Below, piece after piece: positions 7,445-16,711 of a stretch of 64,000 bases of DNA. Positions within the stretch are counted from its first letter, which is position 1. Each line of letters starts with the position of its first letter. The notes under the pieces are model-generated. The model was not told where the DNA came from. It saw only the letters and a program-made list of their open reading frames with translations, and searched no databases. Origin of the DNA: Henriciella sp. (GTDB lineage: Bacteria; Pseudomonadota; Alphaproteobacteria; Caulobacterales; Hyphomonadaceae); assembly GCA_030066975.1 (NCBI GenBank), contig JASJAO010000001.1, positions 124,001 to 188,000 on the forward strand, given 5' to 3'. The translations under genes were made by a program, and so were the position numbers.

Positions 7445-9001
7445 ATGAGCCTGGTTCGAAACACGCTGACCCAATCCAGCCTGACCCTGGCGAGCCGGAC
7501 CCTAGGCTTTGTGCGCGATATTCTGATCGCCGCGAAAGTCGGCGCAGGGCCGATCGGCGATGCGTTTGTCACGGCCTTGATGTTCCCCAATCTGTTTCGG
7601 CGGATTTTTGCCGAAGGGGCGTTCTCGCAGGCCTTTGTCCCGGCTTATGCCCGAACGCTGGAAGCCGAGGGCAAAGCGGCAGCCGACGACATTGCGCGGC
7701 AAGTCCTGCGCGGCCTGTTCGCAGCCACGGCGGGCATGGTGATTGTCGCGCAATTGGCGATGCCCTGGATCATGCTGGTCATTCATGGCGGCTATGAGCG
7801 CGAGAGTGAGAGCTTTCAGCTTGCGATCCTGCTGACGCAGATCACCATGCCCTATCTTGCCTGTATGGCGCTCGCCGCCTTGCTGTCTGGTGTGCTGAAC
7901 TCAGGCGGGCGGTTTGTGCTCTCGGCGGGCGCGCCGACCGTGCTGAACCTGTTCCTGATCGCCGCTGCCCTGTTGGGCGACGACAATCGTCAGACCGCCT
8001 TCTATGCCGCCATTGCCGTCAGCGCTGCAGGGCTCGCACAAGCCGCGCTGCTCTGGTGGGGGGTGTCACGGCAGAAAGTATCTTTGTCGCTCGGCTGGCC
8101 GAAGCTTACGCCGGGGGTGAAGAAAGTCGTCGCGCTGGCCATCCCGGGCACGATTGCGGCCAGTGGCACGCAGATCAACATCCTGGTCAGCCAGGCGCTC
8201 GCAAGTTTTGAACCCGGCGCAAAGTCCTGGCTGTTCTATGCAGACCGTCTGTATCAGCTGCCGCTGGGCCTCGTCGGTGTTGCGGTTGGGGTTGCGATCC
8301 TGCCGCGGCTCGCGCGCGCCGCCCGCAGCGATGATGGGGTCGGCGGCAAAGCCCTGATGGATGATGGCATTGGGCTGGCCATGGCCCTGACCTTGCCCGC
8401 CGCGATCGCCCTGATGGTGGCCCCGGCCTATCTGATTGAGGGCCTGTATGCGCGCGGGGCGTTCCTGATCAGTGACGCCCAGCAAGCCGGTCGCGCGCTT
8501 GTTCATTATGGTTGGGGCGTGCCGGCTTTTGTCCTGATCAAAGTGTTGGCACCGGCCTATTTTGCGCGGGAAGACACCAAAACGCCGATGCGGTTCGCAC
8601 TGATGACCGTGGCGCTGAACACGGTGCTGGGGGCGGGTCTGTTTGTCTGGTTCCGGTCCATGGACTGGGCCGGTTTCCCCGGGCTCGCGATCGCGACCAG
8701 TATTGCGGCCTGGGTGAACGTATCGTTCCTGTTCCTGGGGCTGATGCGACGGGGGTGGTATACGCCCGGCGGTCGATTGATCACACGCCTGATCTCAATC
8801 GCGCTTGCGAGCCTTGCCATGGGCGGTGTGTTGTATCTGATCGGTTTCAATCTCGCTTGGTTTGAAGCCCTATTGCCGGTGGGCAAATTCCTGCAAGTGC
8901 TGGTCTATATCCTGATCGGCGGCCTGACCTATGCGGTGGCGTCAGTTCTGTTTGGGGCGATCCGGCTCAGCGACCTGAAAGCCATGACCCGCCGGGCGTA
9001 A
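7445..9001 (+). CDS. murJ: Lipid II flippase MurJ (MviN)
   Basis: A 518-residue inner-membrane MOP/MATE-fold flippase that moves lipid II outward for peptidoglycan synthesis. The N-terminus carries the MurJ signature TLASRTLGFVRDILIA and FVTALMFPNLFRRIFAEGAF (residues 14-60). About fourteen hydrophobic segments follow, with the family's VGVAVGVAILPRLAR (about 280) and KVLAPAYFAREDTKTPM (about 370). The length matches typical MurJ. It lies between glnD and trpS with short gaps. Confidence 0.95.
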   Translation: MSLVRNTLTQSSLTLASRTLGFVRDILIAAKVGAGPIGDAFVTALMFPNLFRRIFAEGAFSQAFVPAYARTLEAEGKAAADDIARQVLRGLFAATAGMVIVAQLAMPWIMLVIHGGYERESESFQLAILLTQITMPYLACMALAALLSGVLNSGGRFVLSAGAPTVLNLFLIAAALLGDDNRQTAFYAAIAVSAAGLAQAALLWWGVSRQKVSLSLGWPKLTPGVKKVVALAIPGTIAASGTQINILVSQALASFEPGAKSWLFYADRLYQLPLGLVGVAVGVAILPRLARAARSDDGVGGKALMDDGIGLAMALTLPAAIALMVAPAYLIEGLYARGAFLISDAQQAGRALVHYGWGVPAFVLIKVLAPAYFAREDTKTPMRFALMTVALNTVLGAGLFVWFRSMDWAGFPGLAIATSIAAWVNVSFLFLGLMRRGWYTPGGRLITRLISIALASLAMGGVLYLIGFNLAWFEALLPVGKFLQVLVYILIGGLTYAVASVLFGAIRLSDLKAMTRRA

Positions 9002-9046
9002 ATATCGGGGTGTGCAAGCGCCAGCTTTGCGCTAAACCCCCCGCCC

Positions 9047-10081
9047 ATGACGGAACAAACTGCATATTCAGGTCCCCAGCGGATCTTTTCAGGCATTCAG
9101 CCGACCGGCAACTTGCACCTCGGAAACTATCTCGGGGCTCTGAAGAAATTTGTCGATTTGCAGACAGACGGCTGGGACGGCGTCTACTGTGTGGTCGATC
9201 AGCACGCGATCACCATGCCCTACTCCCCGGCCGAGCTGCCGGATCAAACGCGCCAGATTGCTGCGGCGATGATGGCCTGTGGGCTCGACCCGGATGTCTC
9301 TATCATTTTCGTTCAGTCTTCGGTTCGGGCGCATACCGAGCTTGCCTGGGTGTTTAACTGCGTGACCCGGATGGGTTGGCTCGAAAAAATGACCCAGTTC
9401 AAGGACAAAGGCGGCGATAATTCCGAGCGCGTATCTGTCGGCCTGTTCGATTATCCTGTGCTGCAGGCAGCGGACATTCTGGTGTATAAGGCGACGCATG
9501 TGCCGGTTGGCGAAGACCAGAAACAGCATCTGGAGCTGTCGCGAAATATCGCCGCGCGGTTCAACCAGCAGTTTGACGTGCCCGGCTTCTTCCCTGAACC
9601 TGAAGGCCTGATCGAGGGACCGGGCGCGCGGATCATGAGCCTGAAAGACGGCACCAAGAAAATGTCCAAGTCTGACCCGGCCGAAACCTCCCGGATCAAT
9701 CTGATTGATGATGCCGACACGATCGCCAAGAAGATCAAGAAGGCGAAGACCGATACACTGGGCGATATGCCGGTGACAGTTGAAGAAATGGAGGGCCGCC
9801 CGGAAGTTGCCAATCTGGTTGGCATTTACGGGGCGATGGCCGGTCTCAGCGACGAACAGGTGCTGGCAGAATATGGTGGCAAGGGCTTTGGCACGTTCAA
9901 ACCCGCGCTGGCCGAGCTTGCCGTTGATCACTTGTCGCCGATCACCACGCGAATGCGTGAGCTGATGAATGATCCGGCTGAAATTGATGCCGCCCTCGCC
10001 AAAGGCGCAGCGAAGGCCAATGCGGTGGCCGAACCGATCATCGAAGAAGTGCGCCGCGTTGTCGGTTTCTGGCAGGTTTAG
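9047..10081 (+). CDS. trpS: Tryptophan--tRNA ligase
   Basis: A 344-residue class I aminoacyl-tRNA synthetase charging tRNA-Trp. The HIGH-type motif is PTGNLHLGNYLG (residues 19-30) and the KMSKS loop is GTKKMSKSDP (about 200). VGEDQKQHLELSRNIAARFN is the Trp-RS family block. Size and motif order are standard. Its TAG stop shares the 4 bases TTAG (10078-10081) with the stop codon of the convergent downstream gene, and no terminator separates them. Confidence 0.96.
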   Translation: MTEQTAYSGPQRIFSGIQPTGNLHLGNYLGALKKFVDLQTDGWDGVYCVVDQHAITMPYSPAELPDQTRQIAAAMMACGLDPDVSIIFVQSSVRAHTELAWVFNCVTRMGWLEKMTQFKDKGGDNSERVSVGLFDYPVLQAADILVYKATHVPVGEDQKQHLELSRNIAARFNQQFDVPGFFPEPEGLIEGPGARIMSLKDGTKKMSKSDPAETSRINLIDDADTIAKKIKKAKTDTLGDMPVTVEEMEGRPEVANLVGIYGAMAGLSDEQVLAEYGGKGFGTFKPALAELAVDHLSPITTRMRELMNDPAEIDAALAKGAAKANAVAEPIIEEVRRVVGFWQV

Positions 10082-10737
10082 GCGGCTAGGCAGGCCTTGG
10101 GCGCGCGCAGTTTGAGCTGCCACATCACGCTCTGAGCCGGGATGGCGCTGGGAGCATTGATCGACACGCCGGCGCGGCGCAACACCCCGGCAAGCCACTG
10201 GTTGCAGGTATGAAAAGCATGATAGCTGCCTTTCGCGCGGTAGAAAGCGGACGCGCCAGGATAATGGCCGTCGGCCAGCCGGATCGGCTCGTCGTCCTCG
10301 GTTCGCGCAAATCGGGCTTCAATCAGACGCGCAACCTCGTCCATGCCCTCAGTCGACAAGGCAACCGTGACCGCCTCATCCAGAAAATACGTCTCCGGCG
10401 TGTCCGGCGTGGCGATGACATGGAGCACCGTGGGACTGGGCGGAATGATCGCGGCGATGGACCGCGCGAGGGTCGGGCCGTCTCGGTAAAAGCTCTCATC
10501 GCCCCAGCCTATGACAAACCAACTGGCGGTCGGCCACGCCTGTCGAAGGGTGGATGCTTCGGAAAACACATGCGCTGGCAGGTAGAAATTTGTGTGAAAT
10601 CCATTGCTGGCGACCTGAAGGGTCGCGCAGTTTTCCGCGCTCGGTTTTCCGGCAACCGATCTTGGATTGAAGACCACGCATATCGCCAGGACCAGTCCGA
10701 GAAGGGTGATCCCTTTATGCCGCCAAAGCGTCTTCAT
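10078..10737 (-). CDS. TIGR02117/DUF2459-family membrane-anchored protein
   Basis: About 219 residues from the ATG at 10737; an in-frame start 17 codons upstream is possible but less likely. One N-terminal hydrophobic segment (GITLLGLVLAICVVF) should anchor or export it. The rest matches the DUF2459 pattern as I remember it: VASNGFHTNFYLP near residue 40, WFVIGWGDESFYRDGP near residue 70, and YHAFHTCNQWLAGVLRRAG near residue 180. The conserved His and Cys residues suggest an NlpC/P60-like papain fold, but the activity is unknown. It converges on trpS with overlapping stops. Confidence 0.72.
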   Translation of the reverse strand: MKTLWRHKGITLLGLVLAICVVFNPRSVAGKPSAENCATLQVASNGFHTNFYLPAHVFSEASTLRQAWPTASWFVIGWGDESFYRDGPTLARSIAAIIPPSPTVLHVIATPDTPETYFLDEAVTVALSTEGMDEVARLIEARFARTEDDEPIRLADGHYPGASAFYRAKGSYHAFHTCNQWLAGVLRRAGVSINAPSAIPAQSVMWQLKLRAPKACLAA

Positions 10738-10850
10738 GGGTCCAGGCTCCCGTCTGCTATCTTGGACTGCACACGCAATTCTGGACAAGAATATGACGCA
10801 TTGGTCAGAGGGTTGAACACCACTAGATAGACTTGAGCACAGGAGATCTC

Positions 10851-11318
10851 ATGACCAGACTTTTTGCCCTTCCCGCACTTGCGGCCTTTGCTGTTGCCTG
10901 TTCACCCGCCGATGCCCCGACACCGACGGCGCCTGAGGCAGGACCGGTTCTGTCTTACACCGACGCCTTTGTGATGGAGCCGATTGGTGGCCGTGATATG
11001 ACGATGGGCGGGGTCGTTGTGTCAGTGGAAGGGGCTGATGTGCGCCTGACCAGCGCCAGTTCGCCCGCATTCGGCACGATCGAACTGCACACGATGGCGA
11101 TGACAGATGGCAAGATGCAGATGCGTCAGGTTGACGGGTTTGATGTCAGCGAGAGCGAACCTCTCGCCCTGGAGCGCGGCGGCAATCACCTGATGATGTT
11201 CGACGTCGGCGAAGGTGTGACGAGCGGTGAGACCGTTGATATCACTTTGAATTTTGAAACCGAAGGTGAGCCGCTGACTCTGGTGGTTGAAGCCGATGTC
11301 CGCGCGGTAGGTGAGTAA
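10851..11318 (+). CDS. PCu(A)C-type periplasmic copper chaperone, likely lipoprotein
   Basis: 155 residues from the ATG at 10851, which has AGGAG just upstream. The N-terminus is a signal peptide ending AAFAVAC, so lipidation at that Cys is likely. The copper motif H-x10-M-x21-H-x-M is complete: the His in IELHTM, the Met in KMQM, and HLM in GGNHLMMFDV. In this family the site carries Cu(I) to the CuA centre of cytochrome c oxidase, or protects against copper. No Sco or oxidase gene is adjacent. The low-complexity stretch after the Cys (ADAPTPTAPEAG) is a flexible tether. Confidence 0.88.
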   Translation: MTRLFALPALAAFAVACSPADAPTPTAPEAGPVLSYTDAFVMEPIGGRDMTMGGVVVSVEGADVRLTSASSPAFGTIELHTMAMTDGKMQMRQVDGFDVSESEPLALERGGNHLMMFDVGEGVTSGETVDITLNFETEGEPLTLVVEADVRAVGE

Positions 11319-11388
11319 TTCCGCGACGCAATCTCTAGCCTTGTGACAGGCTGCGGTTTACTCTGATTGGTAGCCAGCGAGGTGAAAC

Positions 11389-12291
11389 ATGCCGACAGTT
11401 GACGTCAACGGGATCAAGCTTGCCTATGAAAGTCATGGGAATGAGAGTGCCCCTCCAGTACTGCTGATCATGGGCCTTGGCGCGCAACTCACCATGTGGC
11501 CGGACCAGCTGATCCGTGACATTACCGGTGCGGGCTTTCGCGCGGTGACGTTTGACAATCGTGATATCGGCCTGTCGCACAAGCATGACGGTGAGCGGGT
11601 ACCGAAGCCGATCCCGCAGATGCTGGCCAAGCGGATCGGGATCACGCTGAAAACGCCTTATAGGCTGGTGGATATGGCCGGGGATGCCGCGGGGCTGATG
11701 ACGGCGCTGGAGATCGACAATGCCCATATTGTCGGGGTGTCCATGGGCGGCATGATCGCCCAGCATCTCGCTGCGCTTCACCCGTCCCGCGTCGCGTCCG
11801 TGACCGCCATCATGACGACCACGGGCAACCCGAAACTGCCCCGACCCGGCAGGGAGGTGTTTCAGGCGATGCTGCGCCGCGGCCCGGTTCCGGAGACGCG
11901 TGAGGGTCGGATCGATATGTCTGTGGCAACCTTTGGCGTGATTGGAACCCCAGGGGAGGATCACAACACCAATGGCATGCGGGATCGGATCACGGCGAGC
12001 TACGACCGAAACTATGATCCGTCTGGTTTGGCCCGTCAGATGGCCGGGATCATTGCCAGCGGCGATTTTCGCAAGATGACCCGTCGCGTTCAGGCCCCGA
12101 CCCTGGTCATCCATGGGTCAGCCGATCCGCTGGTTCCGGTTGAAGGCGGTATGGACATTGCGAGATTGGTGCGGGGAGCACGTCTGGAAGTGATTGACGG
12201 CATGGGACATGACATGCCGCCACGCTTTTTGCCGAAAGTGACCGGCATGATGCTGGATCACTTCAAAGCGACAGAACTGTTGCAGGCTTAA
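11389..12291 (+). CDS. Alpha/beta hydrolase
   Basis: A 300-residue soluble alpha/beta-hydrolase. The nucleophile elbow is GVSMGG with S118. The oxyanion region is LIMGLGAQLTMW (27-37), the acid is the Asp in IHGSADPLVP (about 245), and the base is the His in IDGMGHDMP (about 270). TFDNRDIGLSHK is the usual strand-4 block seen in the group related to aclacinomycin methylesterase. No signal peptide is visible. The substrate cannot be told from sequence, and the neighbours (copper chaperone, CoA-ester lyase) do not help. Confidence 0.85.
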   Translation: MPTVDVNGIKLAYESHGNESAPPVLLIMGLGAQLTMWPDQLIRDITGAGFRAVTFDNRDIGLSHKHDGERVPKPIPQMLAKRIGITLKTPYRLVDMAGDAAGLMTALEIDNAHIVGVSMGGMIAQHLAALHPSRVASVTAIMTTTGNPKLPRPGREVFQAMLRRGPVPETREGRIDMSVATFGVIGTPGEDHNTNGMRDRITASYDRNYDPSGLARQMAGIIASGDFRKMTRRVQAPTLVIHGSADPLVPVEGGMDIARLVRGARLEVIDGMGHDMPPRFLPKVTGMMLDHFKATELLQA

Positions 12292-12312
12292 GGCCGGAGC
12301 TCGCGCGGGCGA

Positions 12313-13344
12313 TCAGCCGTCCTTGGCGGCGATCTGATCGGCCAAGTCGACAATCACTTTCGCCTGTTTCCAAGTCGCGTCATCCTGCATCTTGCCGTCA
12401 AGCATGGCGACGCCGGCTCCGTCCGGGATCGCCTCAAGGACACGGCGGGCAAAGGCGACCTCGTCCGGGTCCGGGCTGAAGACAAGTTTGGCGACATCGA
12501 TCTGGCTTGGGTGCAGGGTCCAGGTGCCGACGCAGCCGAGCAGGAAAGCATTGCGGAACTGCTGCTCACAGGCCTCCAGATCAGCGATGTCGCCGAAGGG
12601 GCCGTAGAAGGGTTTGATGCCCGCCATGCCGCAGGCGTCGACCATTTTGGCGATTGTGTAATGCCAGGGGTCCTGCTGAGCGGCGGCTCTGGCTGAGCCG
12701 TCTTCCTTGGGGTCTTCGATGACGCGGTAGAAGGGATGTCCGCCGCCGACGCGAGTTGTCTTCATCTTGCGACTGGCGGCAAGGTCAGCGGGGCCGAGCG
12801 AGATGCCCTGCATGCGCGGAGAGGCAAGGCAGATATCCTCGACGCGCGCCACACCTTCGGCCGTTTCGAGGATCGCGTGAAGCAGGATCGGCCGGGTCAG
12901 GCCGGCCTTGGCTTCCAGCTGCGCGACCAACTGGTCGACATAATGAATGTCCCATGGCCCTTCGACCTTGGGGATCATCAGGACATCAAGTTGGTGCCCG
13001 GCTTTGGTGACAAGTTCGGTGACATCGTCGAGGAACCAGGGCGAGTTGAGGCAGTTGACCCGGCTCCAGAAGCCGGTGCCTTTGGCCTGCCAATCGACCA
13101 TATTGGCCATCTCGATCGTGCCAGCGCGCGCCGCCTCTTTCGCATCTGCCGGGATCGCGTCTTCCAGATTGCCCAGCACCACATCGCACGTATCGGCCAT
13201 GCCGGGTACCTTTGAACGCACTTTTTCCAATTGTGGTGGAACGAACTGAATCATCCGCTCGACCTTGGTCGGCAGTTCCAGCAGCGGGGCGGGGGCACCG
13301 GCAGCAAGAGGCTTGAAGAATTGGCGCGGCGCTTTCTGGCTCAT
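12313..13344 (-). CDS. HpcH/HpaI aldolase/citrate-lyase family CoA-ester lyase (malyl-CoA lyase-like)
   Basis: A 343-residue TIM-barrel lyase. The expected Mg ligands are the Glu in [12 protein letters not shown] and the Asp in [18 protein letters not shown] near residue 62 and [10 protein letters not shown] near residue 120 are family blocks, and the C-terminal half ([20 protein letters not shown], then HPSQIDVA) follows L-malyl-CoA/beta-methylmalyl-CoA lyase. That enzyme splits malyl-CoA into glyoxylate and acetyl-CoA. The N-terminal stretch of about 30 residues ([17 protein letters not shown]) and the 343-residue length exceed the roughly 320 of Rhodobacter Mcl1. No ethylmalonyl-CoA pathway gene is adjacent, so the substrate is uncertain. 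Confidence 0.8.
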   Translation of the reverse strand: MSQKAPRQFFKPLAAGAPAPLLELPTKVERMIQFVPPQLEKVRSKVPGMADTCDVVLGNLEDAIPADAKEAARAGTIEMANMVDWQAKGTGFWSRVNCLNSPWFLDDVTELVTKAGHQLDVLMIPKVEGPWDIHYVDQLVAQLEAKAGLTRPILLHAILETAEGVARVEDICLASPRMQGISLGPADLAASRKMKTTRVGGGHPFYRVIEDPKEDGSARAAAQQDPWHYTIAKMVDACGMAGIKPFYGPFGDIADLEACEQQFRNAFLLGCVGTWTLHPSQIDVAKLVFSPDPDEVAFARRVLEAIPDGAGVAMLDGKMQDDATWKQAKVIVDLADQIAAKDG

Positions 13345-13429
13345 AAGGGATCTCCGAATTTCGCGGCACCTTATCGCGCATAAGCCTCACGACAATGGTG
13401 GGATCGTCGCAGCGTGGTTCAAATGCACC

Positions 13430-14341
13430 TCAGGTCGCTAAGGGATGACTGGTTTCGAGCAGTTCAGACAGTTCGTTGGTCAGCACATGGGTATAGATCT
13501 GCGTGGTGGAAATGTCAGCATGGCCGAGCAAGGTCTGGACGCTGCGCAAGTCCGCCCCGCCCTGAAGGAGGTGGGTGGCATAGGCGTGGCGCAGCGCATG
13601 GGGGTGGACCCGTGACGGGTCGAGATTGGCTTTGACGGCGAGCGCTTCGAGCATCTGACCCACGCGGCGACGGGTCATGTGACCTGACTTGCCGCGTGAG
13701 GGGAACACAAAGGCTTCGGCCCGGCCACGCGCAAGCGAGCCTTCCGGCAAGCTGTCTTCACGCACAGCGAGCCAGTTGCTGAGCGCCAGCAAAGCTGGGC
13801 CGCCGAGCGGGCAGAGCCGTTCCTTGCCGCCTTTGCCCCGAATGATGATTTCACGCGTTTCCCAACGTCCGAGCCGCCGTCGCGGGAGCGCGCCAAGGGT
13901 CAGGCCAACCAGCTCACTGACGCGCAAGCCGCTGCCATAGAGCAGCTCCAGCAAACAGGTCAGGCGGATATCGTCCTGGCACGCGCCCAGCAAGCGGGTC
14001 ACCTCTTCGCGCGACAGCACGTCGGGGATATCGCGGCGGGTTTTCGGGCCTTCCAGACGAGAGGTTGGATCATCCTTGCGGTCGCCTTCCTCAAACAGGA
14101 AACGAAAGAACCGTTTCAGCGACGAGAGTTTACGGGCCTGGGTGGAAACTGCCAAACCATCCTTGGCGAGCGAGCGCAGCCACCCGGCGAGCTCTTCACC
14201 GGTCGCATGGGTCAGTCCCCCGCCGAGATAGCCTGACGCATCGAGCAGATCGCGGCCATAGGCATCCAGCGTATTGGCAGACGCGCCGCGCTCGGCAGAC
14301 ATCATCTCCAGAAAGGCTTCGATACGGGCAAGATCAGACAT
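13430..14341 (-). CDS. xerD: Site-specific tyrosine recombinase XerD
   Basis: A 303-residue recombinase that resolves chromosome dimers at dif with XerC and FtsK. The N-terminal SAM-like domain (IEAFLEMMSAERGASANTLD) is followed by the catalytic domain with all residues: the Arg in GSGLRVSELVGL, the Lys in KGGKER, HALRHAYATHLL (H-x-x-R), the His in LLGHADIS and the Tyr in TTQIYTHV. The N-terminus and lack of phage neighbours favour the housekeeping enzyme over an integrase. It is separated from the upstream AGCS gene by a terminator. Confidence 0.92.
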   Translation of the reverse strand: MSDLARIEAFLEMMSAERGASANTLDAYGRDLLDASGYLGGGLTHATGEELAGWLRSLAKDGLAVSTQARKLSSLKRFFRFLFEEGDRKDDPTSRLEGPKTRRDIPDVLSREEVTRLLGACQDDIRLTCLLELLYGSGLRVSELVGLTLGALPRRRLGRWETREIIIRGKGGKERLCPLGGPALLALSNWLAVREDSLPEGSLARGRAEAFVFPSRGKSGHMTRRRVGQMLEALAVKANLDPSRVHPHALRHAYATHLLQGGADLRSVQTLLGHADISTTQIYTHVLTNELSELLETSHPLAT

Positions 14342-14379
14342 GGAGCGACGCTACACAGCGCAGGTTAGCCAAACGAAAA

Positions 14380-14401
14380 CAGGCGCCCCGAAGAGCGCCT
14401 G
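14380..14401 (-). terminator. Rho-independent terminator of the AGCS symporter gene
   Basis: CAGGCGC (14380-14386) and GCGCCTG (14395-14401) form a 7-bp GC stem with an 8-nt loop. On the minus strand it is followed by TTTTCGTTT, about 30 bp after the AGCS stop. Confidence 0.75.
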
Positions 14402-14429
14402 CTGACTTTTGGTTTGGCTGATGCCGCCG

Positions 14430-15962
14430 CTATTCGGCCGGTGAGGCCTTGGGCTCTACATAAGGCCTGCCATCAGAGCCAAGCATGATGGAGTCGCCGT
14501 CCTCTGTATCCGGATCGCCATTCTTGCGATGGATAGCGAGCACGACGCCGGAAAGTGCGATCACCGCAATAAGGTTTGGTAAGACCATTGACGCGTTCGC
14601 AATGTCTCCAAACCGCCAGATAAAGCTTACGGGGAATGTCGTTCCAATGAAAATTAGGACGACCCAAAGATACCTGATCGGATGCGTCGCCCACTCGCCG
14701 ACCACATAAGTGGCCGCCTGTTCAGCATAGTAAGACCAACCGAGAATTGTAGTGAAAGCAAATACCGCGAGACAGATGGTCACGAAAATGCCTCCAAAGC
14801 CTCCGGGCAGCGCTTTATTAAACGCTTCGTTGGTGATCGCTGCAGAACTCAAGCCATCAGCTTGAAAAACGTACTGTGTCGTCTCCGAAACGCCTTGAGC
14901 TACGAGCTTCGGATCAGTCACCCAGGTACCGCTTGCCGACAGGATGACCAGCGCGGTCATCGTGCAAATGATCAGGGTGTCGATGAATACGCCAATCATG
15001 GCGATTTCACCCTGTACAACCGGGTTTTTGGTCTGGGCCGCCGCATGGGCGATTGGCGCGGACCCCTGGCCTGCTTCATTAGAGAACAGACCGCGTGCGA
15101 TGCCCTCGCGAACCGCGAACAGGACACCATAACCGGCCAAGCCGCCTGCAGCTTCCTGCCAGCCAAATGCCGACTTGAAGATCATGGCAAAAGCTGCCGG
15201 GACGTTTTCGAAGTTCAGAATGAGCGCCACTAAGGCGATCAGGATGTAAGTTGCAGCCATAACGGGTACAACTTTACCAGCCACACTCCCAATCGACTTG
15301 ATCCCCCCAATGATTACCGCAAACGTCAGAGCTGCAATGATCAGCCCGACACCCCAGTTTGGCATCGTAAAACCCGTAAACCGGTCGACATCAGCAACAA
15401 CCGTTTGGGTTATGGAATTTGACTGGATCATCCCGCCAGTCACCGCGGCGGAGAACATACACCCTATGCAGAACAGGATACTAAGCCATTTCCAGTTCTT
15501 CCCAAGACCATTCTTGATATAGTACATGGGGCCACCATTGATGCGGCCATACTCGTCCTTTTCGCGATACTTGATCGCCAGCGAGGACTCCGCGAAAGCT
15601 AGCGCCATGCCAAAGAGAGCCGTAATCCACATCCAGAAAATCGCACCCGGGCCGCCAACAGAAATCGCTGTGGCCACACCGGCCAGGTTGCCGGTACCGA
15701 CCTGACCTGAAAGCGCCGTCGAGAGCGCTTGCCAAGGCGTGATCTGGTTTGGATCACCGTTTCCTTTTCTTCCAGCCCAGACTTCTCCAAGAGCAGGTCC
15801 CAGACGCCGTAGCGGCCGAAAACCCAGGCGGAACATGAGATAAAGCCCTGTGCCGAGCAGAAGCACGGCAATTGGGCCGAACGAGAAAATCTGCCTCCCA
15901 TACCAACTTCCCCCCCAGAGGAAGTTGCTCAGTTCGATGATGAAGGTTTGTAGCGCTTCCAT
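14430..15962 (-). CDS. Alanine/glycine:cation symporter (AGCS family)
   Basis: A 510-residue inner-membrane Na+- or H+-coupled amino-acid importer with about ten to eleven membrane spans. Signatures are TALSGQVGTGNLAGVATAIS (about 85), GGPGAIFWMWITALFGMALA (about 105) with INGGPMYYIKNGL after it, RGLFSNEAGQGSAPIAHAAA (about 290) and ILGWSYYAEQA. The C-terminus is a charged cytoplasmic tail. Base composition by eye is lower in GC than the flanking xerD. No glycine riboswitch is visible in the 120-bp leader. A GGCGC/GCGCC hairpin at about 16019-16034 lies between it and the upstream gene. Confidence 0.93.
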   Translation of the reverse strand: MEALQTFIIELSNFLWGGSWYGRQIFSFGPIAVLLLGTGLYLMFRLGFRPLRRLGPALGEVWAGRKGNGDPNQITPWQALSTALSGQVGTGNLAGVATAISVGGPGAIFWMWITALFGMALAFAESSLAIKYREKDEYGRINGGPMYYIKNGLGKNWKWLSILFCIGCMFSAAVTGGMIQSNSITQTVVADVDRFTGFTMPNWGVGLIIAALTFAVIIGGIKSIGSVAGKVVPVMAATYILIALVALILNFENVPAAFAMIFKSAFGWQEAAGGLAGYGVLFAVREGIARGLFSNEAGQGSAPIAHAAAQTKNPVVQGEIAMIGVFIDTLIICTMTALVILSASGTWVTDPKLVAQGVSETTQYVFQADGLSSAAITNEAFNKALPGGFGGIFVTICLAVFAFTTILGWSYYAEQAATYVVGEWATHPIRYLWVVLIFIGTTFPVSFIWRFGDIANASMVLPNLIAVIALSGVVLAIHRKNGDPDTEDGDSIMLGSDGRPYVEPKASPAE

Positions 15963-16082
15963 AATGCCTCCCCGGCATACTGCTCTGATCTGATGTCGGC
16001 GACAGTAGAACAGAAACGGGCGCTGTGAAGCGCCGGGGGCATATTTTTGCAGATATGTGACGTCGTGAGCGCTGTCTAACCG

Positions 16083-16556
16083 CTAAACCGTTTCAGCCAG
16101 CGCATAGTCCCGGCGCGCAGAGGTGATCACCAGAACCACACCAGCGAGCACGTCCAGCAAAGCCATAACCGTGATGATGAAAAAGACCGATGTGGCGAAG
16201 TTCGGATGGAGCAGAAACGCCATCATGCAGACGATGAAAAGCAGCATCGAGAAAGCGTGGTTCAGGATTGTCGCCGTCCCCGTGCTGGTCGATTTCAGGA
16301 TTTCCACGAACAAGACCGCGATCGACAGCAGCAGCAGCGCGTCACCTTTGGTCATCACCCATTCGGTGCCGCCCGCCATCATCGGCACAGAAAAGAATTT
16401 CTGTCCGAGCACCGCCATGAGAGGGGAGCCATTGTCAGTGAGAACTTCACCGCCGGATGTAATCGTGGCGGGATCGCCGCTAATGGTCAGGGCGATCAGG
16501 CAGTAAATCCCGACGGGAATTATGAATAGTGGAAACGCGCTCAATGTGGCTCGCAT
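16083..16556 (-). CDS. Small integral membrane protein of unknown function
   Basis: 157 residues with four predicted membrane spans: residues 8-26, about 72-88, about 98-117 and about 121-144. A soluble loop of about 45 residues lies between the first two (ITSGGEVLTDNGSPLMAVLG). The topology suggests a small membrane subunit. I recall similar four-helix proteins beside transporters in related genomes but cannot name a family. It lies upstream of, and co-directional with, the AGCS symporter, separated by 120 bp with a hairpin. Confidence 0.65.
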   Translation of the reverse strand: MRATLSAFPLFIIPVGIYCLIALTISGDPATITSGGEVLTDNGSPLMAVLGQKFFSVPMMAGGTEWVMTKGDALLLLSIAVLFVEILKSTSTGTATILNHAFSMLLFIVCMMAFLLHPNFATSVFFIITVMALLDVLAGVVLVITSARRDYALAETV

Positions 16557-16711
16557 TGGTCTTCCCCTGATGGACGGGATATTCGGTGCTGTTTTGACAT
16601 CCCGCTGGTTCGATGAACCTCATATACGCAGAGACTTTAGGCATATCCGTGGTTAACGCCTCATGAGTTTTTCTGCAGCAATTCAGTCATTCACCCATAA
16701 TGGAGGGGAGA

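Noticed and set aside
9089-10198. Minus-strand open frame (369 codons) over trpS
   Set aside because: Antisense to trpS, which is certain from its HIGH-like and KMSKS motifs; it has no start context or recognisable domain.
13430-14341. Phage or island integrase
   Set aside because: The N-terminus, length and lack of mobile genes nearby fit housekeeping XerD.
15963-16082. Possible glycine riboswitch in the AGCS leader
   Set aside because: The 120-bp gap is too short and shows only a simple GGCGC/GCGCC hairpin, without the conserved riboswitch cores.
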